From: Fundidesulfovibrio soli
GTDB lineage: Bacteria > Desulfobacterota > Desulfovibrionia > Desulfovibrionales > Desulfovibrionaceae
Length of the DNA: 64,000 nt
Direction of reading: 5' to 3'
Assembly: GCF_022808695.1 (NCBI RefSeq)
Contig: NZ_JAKZKW010000002.1
Coordinates: 186,001 to 250,000, forward strand
Part shown: in pieces, positions 8,904 through 16,472 of the stretch
Layout: each line of letters starts with the position of its first letter
Position numbering within the stretch: the first letter of the stretch is position 1
Translations under genes and position numbers: made by a program
Notes under the pieces: model-generated
Databases searched by the model: none
What the model was told of the DNA's origin: nothing
Seen by the model: the letters and a program-made list of their open reading frames with translations, nothing else

Positions 8904-9037
8904 AATCCCCTCCCGGACGGGCCTTACCCGCCAAGGCGTTCATGCAGGCTCCTTGCTGGACCGGGGCCGCCTCCCCAGGCGGCCCGCCTGCCGAACGTCT
9001 CTGCCAGCGGCCTCCCGGGCCGCACAAGCAACTCCGA

Positions 9038-9457
9038 CTAGATCATCGTTTCGTCGACCTTCTCCAGCGCGATGTGCCACAGGGCTTCGAGTATCCTCAC
9101 GCGCTCGTTTCCGGTCGCTTCCACCGCGTTGTTCTCGCCCAGGACCTTGAAAATCTGCAGATCCTGATCCTCGGGGGGATAGGCGAAGATGAACGCGGTC
9201 TTGAAGGTTCTTTCCAACTCCCTCTTGATGTCTTCCACCACGGGATTTTCCGACCCGGTGACGATGAGGCTCTCCACTATCTCCGCGGCGACCTTCTGCA
9301 CGAGTTCGCGCCTTCTGGCCTCGCGGGAGATGGCCACCTGATCCTCCGCCCCGGCGGCGCGCAGGGTTCGCTTGTAGCGCGCCAGCCGCCTCGCCGTGGT
9401 GGCCTGCCGCCCGTATGTTCGCAGCATGTTCCTGACCAGGGCGGGGTTGGCGGACAT
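9038..9457 (-). CDS. DVU0524-type FlgM-associated protein
   Basis: The 139-residue protein begins at the ATG preceded by GAGGAG (9457), not at an upstream candidate. It has a basic N-terminal part (YGRQATTARRLARYKRTLRA), a polar hinge, and two amphipathic helices at the C-terminus. It resembles the conserved Desulfovibrio protein found beside flgM (DVU0524 type); this recognition is by position, size and pattern, and no biochemical role is known. Separation from flgM is 134 bases. Co-occurrence suggests a flagellar or FlgM-linked job. Confidence 0.72.
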   Translation of the reverse strand: MSANPALVRNMLRTYGRQATTARRLARYKRTLRAAGAEDQVAISREARRRELVQKVAAEIVESLIVTGSENPVVEDIKRELERTFKTAFIFAYPPEDQDLQIFKVLGENNAVEATGNERVRILEALWHIALEKVDETMI

Positions 9458-9591
9458 TTCTTTCTCCTCACTCGTCACAGCTGTTATCGTCCATTGCCCC
9501 CGGATACTTTAGGGCCTCGGGCAAAAAAAATTCCCCGCCGGGGCGAATTGTGCCGAATGCGGCCGGAAAGTACCGGGAGGAGCGATACGGC

Positions 9592-9620
9592 TTGAAGCGG
9601 GCTGCGCTTTCCTCTAGTAA
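9592..9620 (+). promoter_or_regulatory. Candidate promoter giving a near-leaderless nadK mRNA
   Basis: TTGAAG (9592-9597), a 17-base spacer and TAGTAA (9615-9620) form a plausible sigma70 promoter. The -10 element ends only seven bases before the nadK ATG, and no ribosome site is visible, so transcription would start almost at the start codon. Confidence 0.4.
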
Positions 9621-9627
9621 CGCTGGC

Positions 9628-10494
9628 ATGCAGCCAGCAGTACACAATGTCCTCGTGGTCGCCAAGTCCGGCGAACCCTCCGTGATGAGCCTCGCGCACG
9701 AGGTGGCCGAAACCATCTCCGACCTGGGGGCCGCCCCGCGCATCGTCCTGAACAAGACCGACGTGGACGGCTGCGCCGACGCCGCCTCCCTGACCGGGGG
9801 CGGGGACGTGCCCGAACTGGCGGTGGTGCTCGGCGGAGACGGCACCATGATCAGCGTGGCGCGCAAGCTCATGGCCGAGGCCGTCCCCCTGCTGGGCATC
9901 AACCTCGGGCGGCTGGGCTTTCTCTCCCAGCTGTGCGCCGACGGCTGGGAAGAGCCTCTGGCCCAGGTGGTCTCCAAGGGCTTCGGCGTCAACAAGGTGA
10001 TGATGCTCTCATGCGAGGTGGCACGCGACAACCGGCGGGTGTTCCAGTGCGGGGCCGTGAACGACGTGGTGGTGGCCCGGGGGGCCATGGCCCGCCTGAT
10101 CCGCGTGACCATCAGCTACGGCGGGGAGCGCCTGGGCACCTTCCGGGCCGACGGCATGGTCGTCTCGACGCCCACGGGGGCCACGGCCTATTCCATGAGC
10201 GCGGGCGGCCCGCTGGTCCACCCGGACCTGCACACCCTGACGCTCACGCCCATCTGCCCCTTCCTGTGCGACCTGCGGCCCATCGTGCTGCCCACCGACA
10301 GATACCTCGACATCAACGTGGAGGAGGCCTCGGCCGACGCGGTGCTCACCTGCGACGGCCAGAGCGCCTTCCCCCTGCTGCCCGGGGACTGGGTGCGCGT
10401 GCGCCGCGCTCCCAAGCCCCTGCGCCTTGCCGCCGTGGGGCGGCACTCCTATTTCCGCAAACTCCTGGACAAGGGATTCATCCGGGAAAGGTAG
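9628..10494 (+). CDS. nadK: NAD kinase
   Basis: NadK phosphorylates NAD to NADP. The 288-residue protein shows the catalytic GGDGTM motif, the NLGRLGFL motif, and the NAD-binding stretch TPTGATAYSMSAGGPLVHP. Length fits the bacterial family. The ATG at 9628 is chosen because the conserved first strand (HNVLVVAKSG) begins seven residues later. No ribosome site is present and a promoter-like sequence abuts the start. A DUF89/ARMT1-like gene follows after seven bases, most likely co-transcribed. Confidence 0.95.
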   Translation: MQPAVHNVLVVAKSGEPSVMSLAHEVAETISDLGAAPRIVLNKTDVDGCADAASLTGGGDVPELAVVLGGDGTMISVARKLMAEAVPLLGINLGRLGFLSQLCADGWEEPLAQVVSKGFGVNKVMMLSCEVARDNRRVFQCGAVNDVVVARGAMARLIRVTISYGGERLGTFRADGMVVSTPTGATAYSMSAGGPLVHPDLHTLTLTPICPFLCDLRPIVLPTDRYLDINVEEASADAVLTCDGQSAFPLLPGDWVRVRRAPKPLRLAAVGRHSYFRKLLDKGFIRER

Positions 10495-10501
10495 GCACGC
10501 C

Positions 10502-12253
10502 ATGAGCCCGGTCAATCTGCCCACTAGCTCCCCCGCCGACCTGCGCTACGGCAAGGACCCCCTGCTCGACGCCTGGCTCATCCACTTCATGAGCGAGAAC
10601 CACATCGAGCACAGCATCGACCCCACGCGCAACGCCTCGCCGGAGCAGATCCGCTTCATGGTGCACCTGGGGCCCGACGAGAACTACGTGCCCTGCTCGG
10701 ACGAGATGCTGCGCTCCCTCCTGGAGAAGACCCAGGAGCCCACGCTGCTGGAGGCCTACGCCAAGGTCTGGCGGCAGGTGATGGACCTCATCGAGACCCA
10801 CTGCTCCAACCAGTACGACAAGATGATGATCCTGGCGCTGTGCGACCACAAATACCGCCAGGCCGTCAACGCCCCGGTTATGATCCCCTCGCGCCTGCTC
10901 AAGCGCCTGACCACCATCTTCCTGGCCCAGTCCGGGCAGGACGACCCCTACCGGGAGCGCAGGCGCGCCTTCAACCGCCGCGCCCGCCAGTTCATGGAAA
11001 CCCTCGCCATGCAGACGGCGCTCAACGCCTGTCCGGGCTTCGTGGCCAGCTGCGGCTCCATCCAGGACCTGCGCTTCGAGCTGAACATGCTGGAGATCTC
11101 ACGCCTGCTGGCGCTTTCTGTGTGGAGCGACATCTGGGAGAAGGATCAGTTCGAGCCGGGCATCGAGGAGGTGGAGAACCACCTGCGGGGTACCGGCCCC
11201 TTCGAGGACCTGCGGCGCGTGCTGAACCCCAACCGCCCAAAGTCCATGAAGATACTCTACCTGCCTGAGAACGCGGGCGGGCTGATGTTCGACATCATGG
11301 TGATCAAGGTGCTCGTCAGCATGGGCCACAGGGTGATCCTGGCCCTGAAGGAGGGCTTCTACTTCGATGCCCCCACGATCTGGGACGCCGAGGAGGACCC
11401 GGTCCTCAGCCAGAGCCTTTCGGAGGCGCGCTTCTGGAGCGGCAACCAGATGACCAAGAACGCGCTGCTGCAGGCCATCAAGGAGAACTCCCTCCTGGTC
11501 ATCTCCGACGGCAGCCGCGAGCGCCTGAACCTCTACAAGGTCAGCGTGACCTTCGCCCGCGCCTGGAAGGAGTGCGACCTGGTCATCGCCAAGGGGGCGT
11601 TGAACCATAGGCGGCTCATGCTCACGCGCACCGAGTTCACGCGCGACGTACTCTGCGTACACCAGGACGACCAGGGCGCGCTCAAGGTGCAGGCCAAGCT
11701 GAAGCCCGCCACGCTGCGGGTGTTCACCGAGCCGGAGATCACGGCCAAGGCCGAGGCCATCATCGCCAGGATGCGCTCGGAGAGGGCCGCCGGCAAGACC
11801 ATCATGTTCTATTCGGCCATCGTCGGCTCCGTGCCCCACGAGACGGAGACGGCCATCGCCATCCTCACGGCCTTCGTCAAACACCTGCGCTCGCGCCTGA
11901 CGGGAACGTACGTCATCAACCCCGCCGAGCACTTCGAGGAGGGGCTCGACGCCGACGACCTCATGTTCATGTGGGAAAAGGTGCAGCGCTCGGGGCTGAT
12001 AAACGTCTGGCGCTTCCAGACCTACGAGGACATCGAGCAGGCTTTCGTGCTCATGGGGCGCCCCGTGCCGCCGGTCTGGACCGGGAAGGACGCCACCTTC
12101 TCGACCGGCTGCACCAAGGAGATGCAGATCGCCCTGGACATGCAGCGCACCCATCCGGAAATGCAGCTCATCGGCCCCAACCCGGAGAAGTTCTTCCGCA
12201 GGCGGGAGTACGGCGTGGGCAAGTTCTTCGACGCGGCCATAGCGGCCAGGTAA
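10502..12253 (+). CDS. DUF89/ARMT1-like metal-dependent phosphatase-family protein
   Basis: The 583-residue product has a long helical N-terminal half and a C-terminal half with the DUF89/ARMT1 core. Visible are LPENAGGLMFDIMVIKVL, the acidic FDAPTIWD segment, and LLVISDGSRERLNLYKVS followed by DLVIAKGALNHR. In this fold the conserved Asp and Asn residues hold a divalent metal, and characterised members act as damage-control phosphatases on sugar phosphates or phosphopantetheine. The substrate here is unknown. Position seven bases behind nadK suggests a link to cofactor or nucleotide repair. A ribosome site (GGAAAGG) precedes the ATG. Confidence 0.8.
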   Translation: MSPVNLPTSSPADLRYGKDPLLDAWLIHFMSENHIEHSIDPTRNASPEQIRFMVHLGPDENYVPCSDEMLRSLLEKTQEPTLLEAYAKVWRQVMDLIETHCSNQYDKMMILALCDHKYRQAVNAPVMIPSRLLKRLTTIFLAQSGQDDPYRERRRAFNRRARQFMETLAMQTALNACPGFVASCGSIQDLRFELNMLEISRLLALSVWSDIWEKDQFEPGIEEVENHLRGTGPFEDLRRVLNPNRPKSMKILYLPENAGGLMFDIMVIKVLVSMGHRVILALKEGFYFDAPTIWDAEEDPVLSQSLSEARFWSGNQMTKNALLQAIKENSLLVISDGSRERLNLYKVSVTFARAWKECDLVIAKGALNHRRLMLTRTEFTRDVLCVHQDDQGALKVQAKLKPATLRVFTEPEITAKAEAIIARMRSERAAGKTIMFYSAIVGSVPHETETAIAILTAFVKHLRSRLTGTYVINPAEHFEEGLDADDLMFMWEKVQRSGLINVWRFQTYEDIEQAFVLMGRPVPPVWTGKDATFSTGCTKEMQIALDMQRTHPEMQLIGPNPEKFFRRREYGVGKFFDAAIAAR

Positions 12254-12282
12254 GGCCGCGCCCCGGATGCGGATCCGTTCGC

Positions 12283-13497
12283 TCAGCTCATGAGCGAAGA
12301 GACGTGTATCCTGCACTCCTTGTTGGTCAGCGTGTCCTTGATGGCGTAGGGGCCCTTGGAGTCCTCGTCGAGCAGGTTGACGTCGCGCCGTTCGCAATAG
12401 CGGTTGTTCCCGTCCAGGATCAGCCTGATGTGGGGGCGAAGCAAGTTGTCGCCGTTCTGCCTGGTCACGATGCCCTTCATGCCCGATTCCAACTTCACGA
12501 TGGTGCCAACGGGATATATGCCCACCGTCTTGATGAATTTGTCCGCCAGTTGCGGATCGAAGGACTTGCCGCGCAGGCTGTACACCACGCAGATGGCTTT
12601 GTGCGAGCTGACGGCCTCCTTGTAGTAACGGTCCGAGCGCAGCGCGTCATAGGTGTCCAGCACGCTGATGGCTGCGGCCACCCGGTTGATCTCGGGGCCC
12701 TTCAGGCCTCGCGGGTAGCCCGAGCCGTCGTGGTGCTCGTGATGTTCATGGGCCACATGCACCACGTCCTCCGGCATGTCCCGGTGCTGGGAGAGCAGCT
12801 TCCTGGCGTACACGGGGTGGCGTTTGATCTCCTCAAACTCCGCCGTGGTCAGCCTGCTTGATTTCCTGAGTATCCTGTCAGGTATGAGGGTCTTGCCTAT
12901 GTCGTGGAAGATGCCCGACATGCCGAAGACCAGCTGGGTGTCCTGGCCGTACCCCAAGGCCCTGGCGGCCATCACCCCGAGCATGGAGACGTTCAGGCTG
13001 TGGGTGTAGGCGTAAGGGTCTGAGGTGCGCATGCGCGAGACGAGCAGCAGGGCCAGGAGCATCTTCTCCTCCGAGACCACCAGCGACTCCGTCAGCTTCT
13101 CGCAGGCCGCCACGTCCACGGTCTGCGCACCGTACATCTTCCTGGCGATGGCCTTGTATTGCTCCAGCATCTCCGAGTAATTGGCGTCCGCCGCCTTGAG
13201 GTTCTCCAGGATGTCGTCCAGGCTGTGCTCGCCGTTGTCGTCCCGGCCGCCGGAAAAGACGATGGAGTTGAAGAGGGACTCGAAGTTGGCTTTCTCTTCA
13301 GGGTGCTCGTTGAAATACGCCCCTTGCTCAGTGTCTATGTATGCGTCGCAATAGGGCGGTGCGATCTTTTCGATGCTCGCCTCGTCGCTCAGGAGACCTT
13401 CGCAGAGGTAGACGTGGGGGTTGCTCTGGCCGGAAAGGCCTGGGTTGGCGATATACATCCCGGGTTTCAGCTTGGATACTGGACACTTGACGATCAT
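12283..13497 (-). CDS. HD-GYP domain cyclic-di-GMP phosphodiesterase
   Basis: The 404-residue cytoplasmic protein has an N-terminal DUF3391-like region (residues 1 to about 130), then an HD-GYP domain. The HD pair is His198-Asp199 in FHDIGKTLIPD, and the HHDGSGYPRG motif begins at about residue 255. These motifs are intact, so hydrolysis of cyclic di-GMP to pGpG or GMP is expected. Placed near the flagellar block it may favour motility. It is convergent with the DUF89 gene, with 29 bases between the stops. A short C-terminal extension resembles the tail often seen in this subgroup. Confidence 0.93.
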   Translation of the reverse strand: MIVKCPVSKLKPGMYIANPGLSGQSNPHVYLCEGLLSDEASIEKIAPPYCDAYIDTEQGAYFNEHPEEKANFESLFNSIVFSGGRDDNGEHSLDDILENLKAADANYSEMLEQYKAIARKMYGAQTVDVAACEKLTESLVVSEEKMLLALLLVSRMRTSDPYAYTHSLNVSMLGVMAARALGYGQDTQLVFGMSGIFHDIGKTLIPDRILRKSSRLTTAEFEEIKRHPVYARKLLSQHRDMPEDVVHVAHEHHEHHDGSGYPRGLKGPEINRVAAAISVLDTYDALRSDRYYKEAVSSHKAICVVYSLRGKSFDPQLADKFIKTVGIYPVGTIVKLESGMKGIVTRQNGDNLLRPHIRLILDGNNRYCERRDVNLLDEDSKGPYAIKDTLTNKECRIHVSSLMS

Positions 13498-13837
13498 GCC
13501 TCAAACCTTGGAACGTGTTGAATCCGCAGGGATGCGAGCCTGCCCACAGGGCGCCTCGTTTCGCAATCATGGCGCTCCGCATCCCACCAGGATCGGCGCG
13601 CCGAAACATCCTGTAACGAAATATCGATTCCGAGCAATGGGGGAAACCCCACCAGTGCAACTCGGGCCGTTTTGGAACGGCGGTTGGCAGGAAGGATGGA
13701 AGACCTCAGGGTCGGGATCAGCCGCATAAGAAAAGACGCGGAGCGGGAACTCCAACGGCGCCACGCCTGCCGTGCGGCCGGCGCGGCCCCAGGCTTGAAG
13801 CACGGGCGGTAACGGGCTGCGGCCAGCGGGCCGCCGC
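13498..13837. other. Intergenic gap, no gene seen
   Basis: This 340-base stretch lies upstream of the HD-GYP gene and downstream of the ATC-hydrolase-like gene. Both strands lack a frame with a ribosome site and recognisable protein. It should hold the HD-GYP promoter, but no convincing -35/-10 pair was found. Confidence 0.6.
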
Positions 13838-14653
13838 TTACTCCGTAGACCTCAAGCGCCGCATGAGCTTTGGAGCCTCTGTGTCCCAGCTTTGGGCCAC
13901 GGGGCGTCCCTTCTTGTATCGGAAGTCGCAGACCGCGCCGCCCTGGGCCAGCGTGTTTTGGCGCGAAAGTCCCGTGCCCTGGAGGCTGGAGCGGGGGAAG
14001 TCGTTGAGGCAGAAGTAGGGGGCGACCTCCTCCTCCCCTTGCGATGTGAAGAACTTGAACGCCCCGCACTCGCTGTAGTCCAGGCCGATGTCGTAATCCC
14101 GGCCGTCGCCGCGCCAGACAGTCGCGACCCAGTCCCCCGGGTAGGTCCGCAGATGGGTCCATTCCGCCCAGGCCACCGTGGCGGCGTAGCCTTCCGGGCT
14201 GAAGAAGGCCTCCCCCGTGGCCTTGAGCGCTGCCGGGGGCGTGGCGCGCAGGCTATCCAGGCAAAGATCGTAATACAGGCGTCCGGCGTCCGATGCGGCC
14301 ATGCCGTGGGCCTTCATGGCCTTCGAGATGGCCGCCAGCCAACCCGCGTATACGATGTAGGGCTGATTGCGGTTGGCCTCGCCGCCTATCCCGGGCATGG
14401 CGTCGATCATGGGGGCGAATGCCTCCAGGGCTTCGCGGGCAACCGCGCCGGCCTTGTCCGTGCGGGGGGCGAGCCGCTGGCCCACCTCCCCGCAGACACC
14501 GGCGAACTCGGACAGCAACCGCTCGCGGTTGGCCTGGTAATAGGAGGGGGGCGAGGTCCAGCCCGTCAAAGGCAGGCAGCAGCCGAAGGCGGCAAGAGTG
14601 CCTGCCTGCATGAACCTGCGCCGGCCGAGGGTTGCGCTGAGGGTCGTGAGCAT
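13838..14653 (-). CDS. Exported L-2-amino-thiazoline-4-carboxylate hydrolase-like protein
   Basis: The C-terminal half of this 271-residue protein matches the ATC hydrolase family: DYDIGLDYSECGAFKFF, then APYFCLNDFP and TLAQGGAVCDFRYKKG, with the conserved Cys residues. Family founders open the thiazoline ring on the way to cysteine in Pseudomonas, but many homologues have unknown substrates. The N-terminus (GRRRFMQAGTLAAFGCCL) looks like a twin-arginine signal with a possible lipid attachment Cys, so the protein is probably exported, which is not typical of the characterised enzymes. The start at 14653 has a modest AGGCAGG site. It is divergent from the ModE-like gene. Confidence 0.75.
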   Translation of the reverse strand: MLTTLSATLGRRRFMQAGTLAAFGCCLPLTGWTSPPSYYQANRERLLSEFAGVCGEVGQRLAPRTDKAGAVAREALEAFAPMIDAMPGIGGEANRNQPYIVYAGWLAAISKAMKAHGMAASDAGRLYYDLCLDSLRATPPAALKATGEAFFSPEGYAATVAWAEWTHLRTYPGDWVATVWRGDGRDYDIGLDYSECGAFKFFTSQGEEEVAPYFCLNDFPRSSLQGTGLSRQNTLAQGGAVCDFRYKKGRPVAQSWDTEAPKLMRRLRSTE

Positions 14654-14904
14654 CGGGACCTGCCTTTGCAAGGGGGTAGCTGAAAGCGCGACGCCGGAAC
14701 CGCCGGGCGCGGCGAACCTATACCCCGACCCATTTGCCCGGGGAGGTGCGCCTGTCAAGCCTGCGGGAACGTCAGGACGCCGGGGCGGCCGGAAATCCCC
14801 TATGCGCGCATCTGTTGTTCGGGGCGGGTTTATGCTATGGTCGGCACAATGAGCAGGGATTCCACAACAGCGCGGACCTGTTCCGCCCCCCGCCGGAGCG
14901 GCGC

Positions 14905-15342
14905 ATGAGCCTCGGAGGCGTCAAGCCGCCCGTGGTGCGCCTGCGCCTCTGGCTTGAGACCGAGGAGGGCATGTTCTTCGGCACGGGCCGGGGTATGCTC
15001 CTGGAAGCGGTGGAGCGCAACGGCTCCCTCAAGAAGGCCGCCGAGGAGCTGGGCATGTCCTACCGGGCGGCCTGGGGCAAGATACGCGCTTCGGAGAAAG
15101 TGCTGGGCGTGATGCTCATCGAGCAGACGGCCAGCAGGAAGGGCGGGCACATCCTCACCCCGGCGGGCAGGCTCCTGGTGGACAAGTTCCGCCAGTGGTA
15201 CGATGCGGTGGAGGGTATCGCCGTGGAGAAGGCCCGCCAGATTTTCCCCTGGGAGTGCCGCGCGTTCGGCGACGATCATAGGGAGCGCACGGGCCGCGAG
15301 GCCACCCAGGGCGACGTTCAGGAAGAGGGCGGCGAAGGCTGA
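14905..15342 (+). CDS. ModE-like winged-helix regulator without molybdate domains
   Basis: The 145-residue protein carries the ModE N-terminal winged helix-turn-helix: FFGTGRGMLLEAVERNGSLK, KAAEELGMSYRAAWGKI, then SRKGGHILTPAGRLLVDKF. The C-terminal mop-type molybdate-binding domains of full ModE are absent; only about 25 charged residues follow. Related short proteins exist in sulfate reducers and respond to unknown signals. The ATG at 14905 fits the domain start; the ribosome site is weak. It is divergent from the exported hydrolase and converges on the GNAT gene, with 4 bases between the stops. Confidence 0.8.
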   Translation: MSLGGVKPPVVRLRLWLETEEGMFFGTGRGMLLEAVERNGSLKKAAEELGMSYRAAWGKIRASEKVLGVMLIEQTASRKGGHILTPAGRLLVDKFRQWYDAVEGIAVEKARQIFPWECRAFGDDHRERTGREATQGDVQEEGGEG

Positions 15343-15346
15343 TCCT

Positions 15347-16006
15347 TCAAAGCGCCTTACGCATCAGGCGGAGCCCCCAGGCTTCCGGGCCTCCGGGAGT
15401 GCCTTCCGGCTCGAAGCCCAGGGCCGCGCACATGGCCTCAGCCCGGGAATTGCCCGTCTCGCAGTAGAGCTCCAAAGCGGTGCCGCCCGCTCCACCCACT
15501 TCCGCGGCCACCCGGCCGAGCAGCGCCTTGGCCACACCGGCGCTGCGGTTTTCATAGCGTACGGCAAGATACTCCACAAACCACGTTCCCGACGGGGCGG
15601 GGCCTCGCGCCCCGGACAGCGCCTCGGCGAAGGCCCGCTGGCGTTCAAGCGCGCCCTCAAGCCATGCGCCGTCCAGGCGCTCGGCCGAAGCGGCCTCGGC
15701 AAGGGCCTCCGGCGAGAAGGGGAACTCCTCAATGCGCCCGGCCGGGCGTACCGTGACCATTCCGGAGCACACACCGTCCACCAGGGCCACGTAGGCGTTG
15801 TCGATGCGTCCGCAGAGCTGGCCAGGATGCGCGGCCAACCGGGACAGCAGGCGCAGGGCCTTCGGCTTGGGCAGGTCCAGGATGTGTTCGATGAAGCCTC
15901 GCAGCCGATGGGCCCGGCTGGAATCCAGGATCATCGCCGCCAGGCAGGGCGCGTAGCCAGGTCCGGCGGCGTATACGGATAGGGGCTCGGTGTTGTTGAC
16001 GGGCAT
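15347..16006 (-). CDS. GNAT-family N-acetyltransferase
   Basis: The 219-residue product shows a GNAT core in its C-terminal half: FVEYLAVRYENRSAGVAKAL matches the beta4 strand and acetyl-CoA loop, although the usual Q/RxxGxG/A is degenerate (ENRSAGVA). ALELYCETGNSRAEAMCAALGF is the typical beta5-helix end. The N-terminal third (AAMILDSSRAHRLRGFIEHI) is specific to a subgroup. Substrate unknown. No ribosome site is clear at the ATG. It is transcribed alone, converging with the ModE-like regulator gene. Confidence 0.8.
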   Translation of the reverse strand: MPVNNTEPLSVYAAGPGYAPCLAAMILDSSRAHRLRGFIEHILDLPKPKALRLLSRLAAHPGQLCGRIDNAYVALVDGVCSGMVTVRPAGRIEEFPFSPEALAEAASAERLDGAWLEGALERQRAFAEALSGARGPAPSGTWFVEYLAVRYENRSAGVAKALLGRVAAEVGGAGGTALELYCETGNSRAEAMCAALGFEPEGTPGGPEAWGLRLMRKAL

Positions 16007-16033
16007 GTCAATTCATACAAACGAAGGAGGATT

Positions 16034-16138
16034 ATGGCAATCCTGCCCGCCCGGAAAGACGCAGCCCCGGGCCTCGCCTCGCTTCCCCGGGTGGGCTCGG
16101 CTCATGTGCCCGTCGCGTCGCCTTCGGGGGAGGAATAA
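16034..16138 (+). CDS. Possible 34-residue small protein
   Basis: An ATG follows an AAGGAGG sequence by three bases and opens a 34-codon frame ending in TAA. The peptide (MAILPARKDAAPGLASLPRV at its start) has no membrane segment and no recognised family. Codon third positions are mostly G or C, but so is the region in general. The strong ribosome site is the main support; the spacing is short. It could be a leader peptide for something in the following gap, or chance. Confidence 0.3.
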   Translation: MAILPARKDAAPGLASLPRVGSAHVPVASPSGEE

Positions 16139-16472
16139 GTCCAGCCGAGAGGGCGATTCCTGCGGGCGGAATCCTCGTCGGTGAAACCCGGGGCGCACCA
16201 GCCTGCAGCTGACTGTCGCGCTCGATCACCTCAAGGGGCTTCGCGGCGTCCGGCCTGACGGTGGGTCGTATCGGCATGTCCGAAAGGCGGGCCAGGCTTC
16301 CTCATTTTTTGAAGTGATATAGATTAATTCCCAGGTCAAGCTGGTCGGCAATTGCTTCTTGTTCCGGTTCCGGGTAATGCTTCGGTAGAGGTTTTTCCAG
16401 CATTCAAGGCAGGGCAACACGGCCTGCTGCAATTCAGCAGCGTCTCCCCGGACGGCTGTATACGGAAGCTCT
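16139..16472. other. Intergenic gap upstream of histidine kinase
   Basis: No protein-coding frame is supported in this 334-base stretch. An AT-rich segment near 16310-16335 stands out against the GC-rich surroundings and may hold the promoter of the kinase gene, though no good hexamer pair was found. Confidence 0.5.

Noticed and set aside
9521-9548. GC stem beside an A8/T8 run as terminator
   Set aside because: The stem is only about four pairs, and no minus-strand gene ends there, so termination is doubtful.
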